Shown here: one piece after another, positions 42,768 to 51,584 of the stretch
How positions within the stretch are numbered: the first letter of the stretch is position 1
Layout: every line of letters begins with the position of its first letter
Assembly (NCBI GenBank): GCA_910579735.1
Contig: CAJTUZ010000005.1
Span: 123,868-187,867 of the forward strand
Source of the DNA: an uncultured Lachnospiraceae bacterium
GTDB taxonomy: Bacteria > Bacillota > Clostridia > Lachnospirales > Lachnospiraceae
Reading direction: 5' to 3'
Length of the DNA: 64,000 nt
Position numbers and translations under genes: made by a program
The notes under the pieces: generated by a model
What the model was told of the DNA's origin: nothing
What the model saw: the letters and a program-made list of their open reading frames with translations, nothing else
Databases searched by the model: none

Positions 42768-42995
42768 AGAGTGTTCTCCGAGTTTATATAATTTCCTTAT
42801 TATATGGGTTATATTGTATAGTATACACTTAATAATGCAGAAAAACAACTAAGCGGTCCCGGAAAATTATAAAATTTTGCGTCATGCAATATTTCTTTGA
42901 CGGCATTCGTCTAATAAGTGTAAAGCGGTTATTGCTGCAGCCGTATTACATAGCCGACACACCGGCCGGTGACAGGCGGAAAGGAGACTAAAGAG

Positions 42996-43511
42996 GTGGA
43001 GCTTCTTGTGAAAAAAGCCAAAAGAGGCGATGCGGAGGCCTTCATAGAGCTGATCGAACAGAATAAACAGAGTATGTATAAAGTTGCCAGGGGTTTTCTG
43101 CGTGACGAAGAAGATGTAGCGGACGCTATGGCGGAGACGGTTCTGATCTGTTATGAAAAAATCGGGACGCTGAGGCAGAGTGCATATTTTAAGACTTGGA
43201 TGATCAGGATTCTGATCAATCAATGTAAAGATATGATCCGGAAACAGAAAAAGAGCCTTCCTATTGAAATAATACCGGAAACGGAAAGTTCAAAAGGAGA
43301 AGACGGCATAAGAGAGTTTCGGGAACTGATCGAACCCTTGAAAGAAAAGGACCGCAGTATTTTTACACTCTATTATGTTTACGGCCTGAAAATCAAAGAA
43401 ATTGCGGAATATATGGAAATGAATGAAAATACCGTTACTTCACATTTGAGACGGGGAAAAGAAGCGCTTCGGGAGGAATTTACGGGAGCGCAGAAACAGA
43501 ATCGGAGATAG
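42996..43511 (+). CDS. ECF-type RNA polymerase sigma factor
   Basis: A 171-residue sigma-70 family protein with region 2 (AFIELIEQNKQSMYKVARGFLRDEEDVADAMAETVL, about 14-50) and region 4 (LKEKDRSIFTLYYVYGLKIKEIAEYMEMNENTVTSHLRRGKEAL, about 110-158), and no region 3, as in extracytoplasmic-function factors. The GTG start is 9 bases after AAGGAG; an upstream in-frame GTG lies before that site. The next gene, 10 bases downstream, encodes a one-helix membrane protein that is very likely its anti-sigma factor. The signal and regulon are unknown. Confidence 0.92.
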   Translation: MELLVKKAKRGDAEAFIELIEQNKQSMYKVARGFLRDEEDVADAMAETVLICYEKIGTLRQSAYFKTWMIRILINQCKDMIRKQKKSLPIEIIPETESSKGEDGIREFRELIEPLKEKDRSIFTLYYVYGLKIKEIAEYMEMNENTVTSHLRRGKEALREEFTGAQKQNRR

Positions 43512-43521
43512 GAGGAAACCG

Positions 43522-44925
43522 ATGGAAAAAAATATGGAAAGGAATAAGGAAGAGAGGCTCCCTGCAATCGTTGAGGAGAAATTAGAACAGGCATATGAAA
43601 AAATTCGAAGAGAGGAAATAAAACAGATGAAGAAACGGAAGAACAAAAATCGCAGCTTCATGAGCGCCGCAGCCGCTGTTTTCCTGATCGTGGCGCTGCC
43701 GTCGGCTGTATTTGCCGCGACGGTATATTATCAAAAGTCGGCGAAACAGGAAAAAGACAGAATAACTTATACATTTGAGATCAATTATGAACTTGTTCCG
43801 GGTGAATATCAGGTAACCCCGCAATATCTGCCGGAAGGTCTTACAGATACAGGGCATAATCAATACAGGGGAGAAAATGAGGAATGGGTCACGATAATGC
43901 CCATATACACGATGGATGAATTGGACAGGGCGGGTGCGTCTATTGAAGTGAACGGGATAGAGAACGTGGAACACACGGTGCTGAGCGGTATGGAAGCTGA
44001 TATCATTACTTTTCCCGAGGCAAAAAAATACCAGACACCGACACATATTTATCTGTTTAACGGTACGGAGGGGTATGTTCTGGAGATTATCGCCGGATAT
44101 GGACTGGAGCGGGAAGAATTGTTAAAACTTGCGGACAGCCTGCACGTAGAGCGGATCGGAAACGGCAGTTATGAGAGTGAAGAAGAAAAGGCGGCAAGAC
44201 AAAAAGAAGAAGCGGACGAGGCGCTTCTGGCACAGGATAGGGAAAGGACGTGGGAACTGTTTTTGGAGGCGGGCATTCCGCAGGATAAAATCTATGGAAT
44301 AAATGAAGAAATGCTCGTGGGTGACGGAAGTTACGGTTATACGGTCACGGGATATGAATTTTTGGACAGTATCGAAGGATTTGATAAAGAACACTTTTTT
44401 GATTATACGAGATTTGAAGGCTGGGTGAATGCGGATGGAACGCTGAAGTCATATACCAGACTGCAATATGATGAAAACGGAGCAGTCGTTTCGGAGCAGA
44501 CGACACAGCAGGAGGTCCTTCGGGTAGATCTGAAAATACACTGTTATCAGAGTGACGAAAACATGGACGCCGCCTTGAATTTTTCTCTGGCCTATGTCGA
44601 TAAGAGGGAAGATGCTTCCTATACGTGGGCGAAGAACTGGTATGGTGCGGTACCGGAAGAAAATTATGAGTTACAGATGGACGACAGCGCGGTTTGGTTT
44701 GATAAGGCAGTGTATACACAGCCGGGAGAGCGGCAGAACTTTTTCTTCCGTCACATGGAGAATGGAGAAGAGCTTTCCTACACGCTGCTGTTTATCGTAG
44801 ATAAGGACAGGAAAGACAGTTTCCTTTTGCAGACTGTTAGTGGAAATAGTGCGATATGGAGCGATGAAATCCTAAGCGTAAAGGAAATTCAGGACAGACT
44901 GGATGGTTATATTCAGCTGCAATGA
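43522..44925 (+). CDS. Probable membrane anti-sigma factor with DUF4367-like sensor domain
   Basis: A 467-residue protein. The cytoplasmic N-terminus (about 1-48, KLEQAYEKIRREEIKQMKKRKNK) would hold the sigma factor. One membrane helix follows (SFMSAAAAVFLIVALPSAVFAATVYY, about 50-75), then a large extracellular region. Its first part (LVPGEYQVTPQYLPEGL...) resembles the DUF4367 domain often fused to anti-sigma factors. The second part (from about 250) is not recognised. It lies 10 bases after the sigma gene and is followed by a strong terminator, so the pair forms a complete two-gene operon. Confidence 0.78.
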   Translation: MEKNMERNKEERLPAIVEEKLEQAYEKIRREEIKQMKKRKNKNRSFMSAAAAVFLIVALPSAVFAATVYYQKSAKQEKDRITYTFEINYELVPGEYQVTPQYLPEGLTDTGHNQYRGENEEWVTIMPIYTMDELDRAGASIEVNGIENVEHTVLSGMEADIITFPEAKKYQTPTHIYLFNGTEGYVLEIIAGYGLEREELLKLADSLHVERIGNGSYESEEEKAARQKEEADEALLAQDRERTWELFLEAGIPQDKIYGINEEMLVGDGSYGYTVTGYEFLDSIEGFDKEHFFDYTRFEGWVNADGTLKSYTRLQYDENGAVVSEQTTQQEVLRVDLKIHCYQSDENMDAALNFSLAYVDKREDASYTWAKNWYGAVPEENYELQMDDSAVWFDKAVYTQPGERQNFFFRHMENGEELSYTLLFIVDKDRKDSFLLQTVSGNSAIWSDEILSVKEIQDRLDGYIQLQ

Positions 44926-44962
44926 CCGGCCAACAGAAAAAATCATGCGTCATAGTGTGAAA

Positions 44963-45000
44963 AACAGTCGGTCCGCATCGATGCGGACCGGCTGTTTTTT
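44963..45000 (+). terminator. Terminator of the sigma/anti-sigma operon
   Basis: AACAGTCGGTCCGCAT pairs with ATGCGGACCGGCTGTT (one wobble), followed by T6. It can act in either direction. Confidence 0.9.
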
Positions 45001-45283
45001 CTGATAGAAGAGTCCGTCACAGGGCGCAGATGATTGCCGGAGAAGGCCTGGGGGCGATGTGGGAAGCGGAAAATAACGATCATTTTCGATAATTTGGAGT
45101 GGCAGGCTTGTCAAAAATCAAGTATAATGAGATAGTTAATGAAAATATCATGAATGTCCCCAAAAGGGTACGGCGCGGTATGACATGACGAAAGAACAAA
45201 ACAGGCGGATCGAAGACACCGAAGCCGGCAGGCTGCGGAAAGGTTTCGAATTCACCTGAACGGGAAGGGAACAGGATACGGAA
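45001..45283 (+). other. Gap before tex
   Basis: A TATAAT at about 45122 is preceded by no convincing -35 (TTGTCA is too close), so it is only a candidate promoter. The remaining 150 bases before tex, rich in G and A, show no ORF with a ribosome-binding site and no clear stem-loop. Confidence 0.35.
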
Positions 45284-47695
45284 ATGGACATTATTCTAAA
45301 ACTGAAAGAAGAACTCAAAGTTGAAAAATGGCAGGTAGAAGCGGCCGTGAAATTGATAGATGAGGGAAATACGATCCCCTTTATCTCCAGATACAGAAAA
45401 GAGGCGACCGGTTCGCTGAATGATGAGGTGCTTCGTGATCTGTACGAGCGGCTTACTTATCTGAGAAATCTGGAGGAGAAGAAAGAACAGGTATTAAAAA
45501 GCATTGAAGAACAGGGTAAATTGACGGACGAGTTAAAGGAACGGATCGTGCAGGCGGAAACAATGGTCGTTGTAGACGACCTGTACCGTCCGTACCGTCC
45601 GAAGAGAAAAACGAGAGCCAGCGTGGCCAAGGAAAAAGGGCTGGATGGACTGGCGGACTATATCATGGCACAGAAAGCGGATGCGCCGGTCGAGGAAGAG
45701 GCGGTTCGCTATCTGCGTGAAGACGAAGACGATGCCAAAGCCGTGAAAACAGTGGAGGATGCGGTGCAGGGAGCCAAAGATATCATTGCAGAGATGATCT
45801 CCGACGAGGCCGATTATCGTATTTATATCCGTGATATCACTATGGCGGAAGGTAAGATCGTCAGTACAGCCAAAGACGAAAAGGCAGAGAGTGTCTATGA
45901 AATGTATTATGATTATGAAGAACCGGCAGGGAAGGCGGCAGGGCACCGTATTCTGGCGCTGAACAGAGGCGAGGACGAAAAGTTTCTGACTGTCAAGATC
46001 GCCGCGCCGGAAGAGCGCATTTTACAGTATCTGCGTACAAAAGTCATTACCGGGGACAACGCTTATACAACGCCGGTTTTAGAAGAAGTGATAGCGGACA
46101 GCTACGGCAGATTGATCGCGCCCGCGATCGAACGTGAGATTCGGAATGAGCTGACGGAAAAGGCGGAAGACGGTGCGATCAGTGTATTCGGTAAAAATCT
46201 GGAACAGCTTCTGTTACAGCCGCCGATCGCCGGCAAAGTAGTGCTCGGATGGGACCCGGCATTCCGGACAGGCTGTAAGCTTGCCGTTGTGGACGCTACG
46301 GGTAAGGTACTGGATACAAAAGTCATTTATCCGACCGCACCGCAGAATAAAGTGGAAGAAGCCAAAGCGGAACTGAAAAAGCTGATCAAAAAGTATCATG
46401 TATCGCTGATCTCCGTAGGGAACGGTACGGCTTCAAGAGAGTCGGAGCAGGTTATCGTGGAACTGTTGAAGGAACTGGATACGCCGGTACAGTATGTTAT
46501 TGTAAACGAAGCGGGCGCTTCCGTATATTCGGCAAGTAAACTGGCTACGGAAGAATTTCCGAATTTCGATGTAGGACAGCGAAGCGCCGCATCGATTGCC
46601 AGAAGATTACAGGATCCGTTGGCGGAGCTTGTAAAAATAGACCCGAAATCGATTGGTGTCGGTCAGTACCAGCATGATATGAACCAGAAGAAACTGAGTG
46701 AAGCTTTGAACGGCGTTGTGGAAAACAGCGTTAATAAAGTCGGCGTGGATCTGAATACGGCATCCGCGTCTCTGCTGGAATATGTTTCCGGCGTAACGAA
46801 GGTCATTGCCAGAAATATCGTGGATTATAGAGAGGCCAATGGCCGTTTCACCAACAGAAAGCAGCTTTTGAAGGTTGCCAAATTAGGACCGAAAGCATTT
46901 GAACAGTGCGCAGGCTTTATGAGGATTTCCGATGGGGACAATCCGCTTGACGCTACGAGCGTACATCCGGAATCTTACGAGGCAGCGGAGAAACTGTTAG
47001 ATAAAATGGGTCTGACGATGGCAGATGTCAGAGAAGCGCAAAAGAAGGCGGCGGCCGAAAAAGCGGCAGGAAAGAAGGCAGCGGCAGTCAGGGAGAAACC
47101 GGCCAGAAAGCCGAAGGAAATCGTGATCCGCAACACCAATACAGCGATGGGCAAAGCGCTTGCCGCAGCGATGGGAGGCGTTGTGCTGGAAGATAACGGC
47201 GCCGGGAATGGTAAAGGCAGGGCTGCCGCACCGGAAGAAAAGAGCGCGGTGACGGTGAGCAGTTTGGAGAAGAAGATCAAAGATAAGGCGAAACTGGCTA
47301 AAGAGCTGGGAATCGGTGAAATTACGCTGACCGATATTTTGACGGAACTTGAGAAACCGGCAAGAGATCCGCGTGACGATATGCCTGCGCCGATCTTAAG
47401 AAGCGATGTCCTCGATATGAAGGACTTAAAACCCGGTATGATTTTAAAAGGAACCGTGCGCAATGTCATCGATTTCGGCGCTTTTGTGGATATCGGCGTA
47501 CATCAGGACGGACTTGTGCATGTTTCCCAGATGACGGATAAATTTATCAAACACCCGCTCGAAGCCGTCAGTGTCGGTGATATCGTGGATGTTCAGGTGA
47601 TTTCCGTCGATGTTGCCAAAAAAAGGATCGGCCTGACGATGAAAATCGGCAAAGACATACCCAAAGAGGCTGCGGCTAAGGAAAAGTCCAGATAA
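45284..47695 (+). CDS. Tex-family RNA-binding protein
   Basis: An 803-residue cytoplasmic protein of the Tex/YhgF type, thought to act in transcription or RNA quality control. Order: N-terminal helical domain (INPF-like TIPFISRYRKEATGSLNDE), YqgF RNase H-like domain (about 325-450, VLGWDPAFRTGCKLAVVD), helix-hairpin-helix repeats (VGVDLNTASASLLEYVSGV), a basic Ala/Lys-rich linker (about 580-655) that is longer than in most family members, and a C-terminal S1 domain (LKPGMILKGTVRNVIDFGAFVDIG). GGGAAGGGAACAGG precedes the ATG. Confidence 0.93.
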   Translation: MDIILKLKEELKVEKWQVEAAVKLIDEGNTIPFISRYRKEATGSLNDEVLRDLYERLTYLRNLEEKKEQVLKSIEEQGKLTDELKERIVQAETMVVVDDLYRPYRPKRKTRASVAKEKGLDGLADYIMAQKADAPVEEEAVRYLREDEDDAKAVKTVEDAVQGAKDIIAEMISDEADYRIYIRDITMAEGKIVSTAKDEKAESVYEMYYDYEEPAGKAAGHRILALNRGEDEKFLTVKIAAPEERILQYLRTKVITGDNAYTTPVLEEVIADSYGRLIAPAIEREIRNELTEKAEDGAISVFGKNLEQLLLQPPIAGKVVLGWDPAFRTGCKLAVVDATGKVLDTKVIYPTAPQNKVEEAKAELKKLIKKYHVSLISVGNGTASRESEQVIVELLKELDTPVQYVIVNEAGASVYSASKLATEEFPNFDVGQRSAASIARRLQDPLAELVKIDPKSIGVGQYQHDMNQKKLSEALNGVVENSVNKVGVDLNTASASLLEYVSGVTKVIARNIVDYREANGRFTNRKQLLKVAKLGPKAFEQCAGFMRISDGDNPLDATSVHPESYEAAEKLLDKMGLTMADVREAQKKAAAEKAAGKKAAAVREKPARKPKEIVIRNTNTAMGKALAAAMGGVVLEDNGAGNGKGRAAAPEEKSAVTVSSLEKKIKDKAKLAKELGIGEITLTDILTELEKPARDPRDDMPAPILRSDVLDMKDLKPGMILKGTVRNVIDFGAFVDIGVHQDGLVHVSQMTDKFIKHPLEAVSVGDIVDVQVISVDVAKKRIGLTMKIGKDIPKEAAAKEKSR

Positions 47696-47756
47696 GAGCA
47701 GTCAGCCGGCGAAACGATTTTTGTCGATGCAGGGAATGACGGCCGTAAAATTTCTC

Positions 47757-47785
47757 TTGCGTTTTAGGAAAGAACGTATTACAAT
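47757..47785 (+). promoter_or_regulatory. Promoter of the FMN riboswitch leader
   Basis: TTGCGT, 17 bases, TACAAT, about 20 bases before the riboswitch begins. Confidence 0.6.
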
Positions 47786-47806
47786 AACGAATGTAAATAA
47801 AGGTAA

Positions 47807-48030
47807 GTTCTTCGGGGTTGGGTGAAATTCCCTACTGGTGGTGAAGTTTGACCGGATCGCACATGAGATCTGTACGAAAGATCGTATGGAACAGGCGGCG
47901 GCCGTTGGCAGACGAGTCCACGACCCGGTTATGACGGCGTATAACGGATGAAAACGTTATGAAAAGGCATAATCGGCTGATACGGTTAGAATCCGTAACC
48001 AACAGTAAAGTCTGGATGAAAGAAGGAGCT
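47807..48030 (+). promoter_or_regulatory. FMN riboswitch (RFN element)
   Basis: The aptamer core is clear: TTCGGGGTTGGGTGAAATTC near the start, the CCCTACTGGTGGT arm, and the closing GTTAGAATCCGTAACCAACAG and AGTCTGGATGAAAGAAGGAGC. FMN binding is expected to favour the terminator that follows and so shut off ribU when flavin is abundant. The variable arm in the middle (about 47890-47975) is longer than average. No gene lies between tex and ribU. Confidence 0.95.
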
Positions 48031-48052
48031 GCGTTTCGTATGTTGTCACGCT

Positions 48053-48084
48053 ATCCCCGGATGTTTTTATCCGGGGATTTTTTT
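48053..48084 (+). terminator. Expression-platform terminator of the FMN riboswitch
   Basis: ATCCCCGGAT pairs perfectly with ATCCGGGGAT, followed by T7. Confidence 0.92.
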
Positions 48085-48223
48085 AACAAAAGGACAGCCG
48101 GAAGGCGCATTGTCCGATGCGGGTGATAAAGAATATGATCAAGAACGCTTGTGAATGAAGATCTTCCTTTGGTTAATTTATTAAAAACCTGACATGGGTT
48201 TGATGAAAACGGAGGAAAAGAAA

Positions 48224-48994
48224 ATGAGTGAATTGTGGAAAAATGTGCAGGAAAATGTTGTATTTGTGCTGGAGTTTCTGGCGGTGGTCGTAACGTTATT
48301 TGTGATCGCCTATGCGGCTGAGAAGCTTATCGCCAGGAAAAAAGAGCAGACGGAACGGATCCTGAGTACGAGAAAGATCGCAATGATCGGTATGTTCTCT
48401 GCGATTTCGGCTGTTTTGATGCTTTTTGAGATCCCCATGCCTTTTGCACCCGGTTTCTATAAACTGGATTTCAGTGAGCTGCCGGCATTGATCGCGGCCT
48501 TTGCATTCGGTCCGGTGGCCGGTGTTATGATCGAATTCTGTAAGATTGTTTTGAAATTGCTGTTTAAGTCAACATCTACCGCTTTTGTAGGCGAACTGGC
48601 AAACTTTGCCGTAGGATGCAGCTTTATTCTGCCGGCTTCCCTGATCTATCTGCTGCGCAAGAGCAAAAAAACAGCTGTTGCAGGCTGTATAGTCGGAACG
48701 ATCTGTCTGACGGTGTTTGGAACCGCTTTCAATGCAGTATATCTGCTGCCGAAGTTCGCACAGTTATATGGTATGCCCATAGAAGCGCTGATCGGCATGG
48801 GAACCGAGATCAACGCAGCGATCACGGATATCACCAGTTTCGTATTTTTTGCGGTAGCGCCGCTTAATCTGATCAAGGGAACAAGCGTATCTATCGTTAC
48901 GTTACTTACTTATAAGTCACTTAGTCCGATCTTGAAGGACGATGGCAAAATGGGAGGCAGACATCGTGTACCGAATACTGTTAGTGGAAGATGA
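48224..48994 (+). CDS. ribU: Riboflavin ECF-transporter substrate-binding component
   Basis: Integral membrane S-component that binds riboflavin and works with the shared ECF ATPases and T-component encoded elsewhere. It has 256 residues with about six helices: an extra N-terminal helix, then TRKIAMIGMFSAISAVLMLFEIP, FYKLDFSELPALIAAFAFGPVAGV (the conserved riboflavin-site stretch) and later helices. The FMN riboswitch upstream gives the specificity. The ATG is after GGAGG; a longer frame was rejected. Its last 10 codons run over the start of the response-regulator gene in another frame. Confidence 0.9.
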   Translation: MSELWKNVQENVVFVLEFLAVVVTLFVIAYAAEKLIARKKEQTERILSTRKIAMIGMFSAISAVLMLFEIPMPFAPGFYKLDFSELPALIAAFAFGPVAGVMIEFCKIVLKLLFKSTSTAFVGELANFAVGCSFILPASLIYLLRKSKKTAVAGCIVGTICLTVFGTAFNAVYLLPKFAQLYGMPIEALIGMGTEINAAITDITSFVFFAVAPLNLIKGTSVSIVTLLTYKSLSPILKDDGKMGGRHRVPNTVSGR

Positions 48995-49649
48995 CCAGGT
49001 CATAGCAAAGCAGGTCGGCATACATTTGGCCAAATGGGGATATGAGGTAAAAACCGTCACAGATTTTGCGGCGGTTTTATCCGATTTTACGGAGAGTTCG
49101 CCGCATCTTGTGCTGATGGATATCGGCCTGCCCTTTTACAACGGTTATTACTGGTGCGGAGAGATCAGAAAAATATCCAATGTACCGATTATCTTTATCT
49201 CTTCTGCATCCGATAATATGAATATCGTTATGGCGGTCAACATGGGAGGCGATGATTTTATCGCCAAACCGTTTGATTTAGAGGTGCTCTCGGCGAAAGT
49301 GCAGGCTGTTTTACGAAGAACCTATGCATTTTCCGGGACTTCTTCTGTTCTGGAATATGAGGGTGTTATTTTGAATTTGGCGGATATGTCGCTCATATAT
49401 GAAGGCAGACGGATCGAATTGTCCAAAAATGAATTCAGGATACTGCAGATCCTGTTCGAGCAGGCCGGCAACGTTGTTTCCAGAGATAATATTATGAAGC
49501 GTTTGTGGGACAATGAATGTTTCGTTGACGATAATACACTGACGGTCAATGTGAACCGCCTGCGGAAGGCGCTCGAAGAGGGCGGTTTAAAAGATTTTAT
49601 TATGACGAAAAAGGGCGTAGGCTATCAGCTGTATCGGAGAACATCATGA
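48966..49649 (+). CDS. OmpR/PhoB-type response regulator of a Bce module
   Basis: A 227-residue regulator: receiver domain (1-115) with phospho-acceptor D52 in VLMDIGLP, the acidic pair E-D-D near the start and K in FIAKPFD, then a winged-helix DNA-binding domain (about 130-225, NEFRILQILFEQAGNVVSRDNIMKRLW). The GTG start is 10 bases after GGGAGG and overlaps the ribU end by 29 bases. A kinase and a Bce-like ABC exporter follow, the arrangement of peptide-antibiotic sensing modules. It may also read through from the riboswitch-controlled ribU promoter. Confidence 0.92.
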   Translation: MYRILLVEDDQVIAKQVGIHLAKWGYEVKTVTDFAAVLSDFTESSPHLVLMDIGLPFYNGYYWCGEIRKISNVPIIFISSASDNMNIVMAVNMGGDDFIAKPFDLEVLSAKVQAVLRRTYAFSGTSSVLEYEGVILNLADMSLIYEGRRIELSKNEFRILQILFEQAGNVVSRDNIMKRLWDNECFVDDNTLTVNVNRLRKALEEGGLKDFIMTKKGVGYQLYRRTS

Positions 49650-50680
49650 AAAAGCAGGAAAGAATCATTTTAACGGCTTATCTGAAAGAACATATCAGGG
49701 AAGCTGTTATATACGGTGCGATTGTTGTCATTTTATTAGGTCTGGCCGGACTCTATGAATATGAGAAGGCCATTGAAAATATGTCCTATGCGGCAGTTCT
49801 GATTGCTTTTTTCGGAGCGGTATACGGGGTGTGGGATTATTTTTGCTATCGAAAAAAGTGCCGTTTGCTCATAGATGCGTTTGCTAAAAGGGGCGAACGC
49901 CTGGACTATCTGCCGGAAAGCCGTTCTTATCCGGAGAAACTATACCGGGAACTGGTCGGCGCAGCCGAAGAAGAAGCGCGGGATGTCATTTCGGAATATG
50001 ATGCGAAGAAGCGCGATATAGACGACTACTATACAATGTGGACGCATCAGATCAAAACGCCCATTGCGGCGCTGCGGCTTTTACTGCAGGATGAAAAGCA
50101 GCCGTTAGAAGAACTTTTTAAAATAGAGCAGTATGCGGAGATGGCGCTCCACTATGCCAGACTCGACAGCCTTTCGTCAGATTTTCTTTTTAAGACACAG
50201 AATATTGAAGCAATTGTCAAACAGGCTGTGAAAAAGTATTCGATCCTTTTCATCGGAAGCGGTCTGCAATTTTCGTTGGAGAATTTTTCGGCGCAGGCGG
50301 TAACGGATGAAAAGTGGCTTGCGTTTGTCGTGGAACAGTTGCTTTCAAATGCCATTAAATATACGCCGGATGGACAGATCAGGATCTACGGACTGGATGA
50401 TGGAAAAACGGAAATACAGGAGCATGATGCGCACAAAGAGGCGGCTTATCTTGTGATAGAAGACAGCGGGATCGGTATCCGGGAAGAGGATCTGCCGCGG
50501 ATCTTCGAAAGAGGGTTCACAGGATATAACGGACGTTTTGACGGAAAATCCACAGGTATCGGACTTTATCTGTGCAAGCAGATACTGGACAGACTGTCTC
50601 ATACGATACAAGTGGAGTCCCGGGTGGGGAAAGGAACGAAAGTGATCCTCGGATTTGCCCGTACGGATCATGTGACATAA
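49646..50680 (+). CDS. Intramembrane-sensing histidine kinase (BceS-like)
   Basis: A 344-residue kinase. Two close N-terminal membrane helices (about 20-37 and 45-66) with hardly any extracellular loop define the intramembrane-sensing type that relies on a BceAB-like transporter for input. The dimerisation box WTHQIKTPIAA holds phospho-accepting H134. N box LLSNAIKYTPDG, G1 DSGIGI and G2 GKSTGIGLYL follow. It overlaps the regulator gene by 4 bases. Confidence 0.93.
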   Translation: MKKQERIILTAYLKEHIREAVIYGAIVVILLGLAGLYEYEKAIENMSYAAVLIAFFGAVYGVWDYFCYRKKCRLLIDAFAKRGERLDYLPESRSYPEKLYRELVGAAEEEARDVISEYDAKKRDIDDYYTMWTHQIKTPIAALRLLLQDEKQPLEELFKIEQYAEMALHYARLDSLSSDFLFKTQNIEAIVKQAVKKYSILFIGSGLQFSLENFSAQAVTDEKWLAFVVEQLLSNAIKYTPDGQIRIYGLDDGKTEIQEHDAHKEAAYLVIEDSGIGIREEDLPRIFERGFTGYNGRFDGKSTGIGLYLCKQILDRLSHTIQVESRVGKGTKVILGFARTDHVT

Positions 50681-50697
50681 ATGTAAGACTGGAACAG

Positions 50698-50740
50698 GGA
50701 AATGTAAGCCGAATCGATGGCAGGACATTTCCTTTTGTTT
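50698..50740 (+). terminator. Hairpin between kinase and ABC genes
   Basis: GGAAATGT pairs with ACATTTCC, followed by TTTTGTTTTATC. An outer AACAGG/CCTGTT pairing could extend it. It may reduce readthrough from the two-component genes, so the ABC genes may also use a separate promoter. Confidence 0.6.
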
Positions 50741-50813
50741 TATCCTGTTTTCAGAGAGCGTAAAGACAGTTTGGGGAAAGCGCTCAATAGGAAAGAATGG
50801 GAGATGGGAAATT

Positions 50814-51581
50814 ATGGCGGTTTTATTGGAAGTAAAAAATCTGAAAAAAGTTTATACGACGCGTTTTGGCACCGCCAAAGTGCAGGCGCTTGATGACGTG
50901 AATTTCTCGGTGGAAAAAGGCGAGTATGTGGCGATCATGGGAGAATCCGGTTCCGGCAAGACAACATTGCTGAATATTCTGGCTTCTCTTGATAAAGCGA
51001 CGAGCGGTCAGGTATTTTTACAGGGACGGAATCTGACAGGAATCAGGCAGAAAGAACTGTGCGCGTTCAGAAGAGAACACCTTGGTTTCGTGTTTCAGGA
51101 TTTTAATCTGCTTGATACCTTGTCTTTAAAAGATAATATTTTTCTGCCGCTGGTGCTTTCGGGAGAAAATTACGCAGAGATGGAAAAAAGGATCAAACCC
51201 CTCGCGAAGAGACTTTTGATCGGAGATATCCTGGAGAAATATCCATATGAGGTTTCCGGCGGACAGAAACAGCGTGCCGCAGTATGCCGGGCGCTTATAA
51301 CAAGGCCGGATATGGTTCTGGCCGATGAGCCGACAGGCGCTTTGGATTCAAGAGCGTCGGGTAAGCTGCTTAAGCTGTTTGAAGAAGTGAATGCCGAAGG
51401 ACAGACAATTCTTATGGTCACACACAGCATACAGGCGGCAAGCCATGCGGGACGTGTTCTTTTTATCAAAGATGGCTGCGTATTTCATCAGATTTACCGG
51501 GGAAATCAAAGTTATGACGCGATGTACAGGATGATCTCCGATGCGCTTACCGTGCTGCAGACAGAGAAAGGAGCGGAGTAA
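50814..51581 (+). CDS. BceA-like ABC transporter ATPase
   Basis: A 255-residue ATPase of the MacB/LolD branch: Walker A GESGSGKTT, Q-loop LGFVFQDFNLLD, signature VSGGQKQRAAVCRAL, Walker B MVLADEPTGALD and H-loop VTHSIQAASHA. It pairs with the ten-helix permease starting 4 bases after its stop. Family members remove peptide antibiotics such as bacitracin from their lipid targets and signal flux to the kinase. Confidence 0.92.
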   Translation: MAVLLEVKNLKKVYTTRFGTAKVQALDDVNFSVEKGEYVAIMGESGSGKTTLLNILASLDKATSGQVFLQGRNLTGIRQKELCAFRREHLGFVFQDFNLLDTLSLKDNIFLPLVLSGENYAEMEKRIKPLAKRLLIGDILEKYPYEVSGGQKQRAAVCRALITRPDMVLADEPTGALDSRASGKLLKLFEEVNAEGQTILMVTHSIQAASHAGRVLFIKDGCVFHQIYRGNQSYDAMYRMISDALTVLQTEKGAE

Positions 51582-51584
51582 TAC

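Noticed and set aside
48194..48223. Earlier start for ribU
   Set aside because: The upstream ATG lacks a ribosome-binding site, while GGAGG precedes the ATG at 48224.
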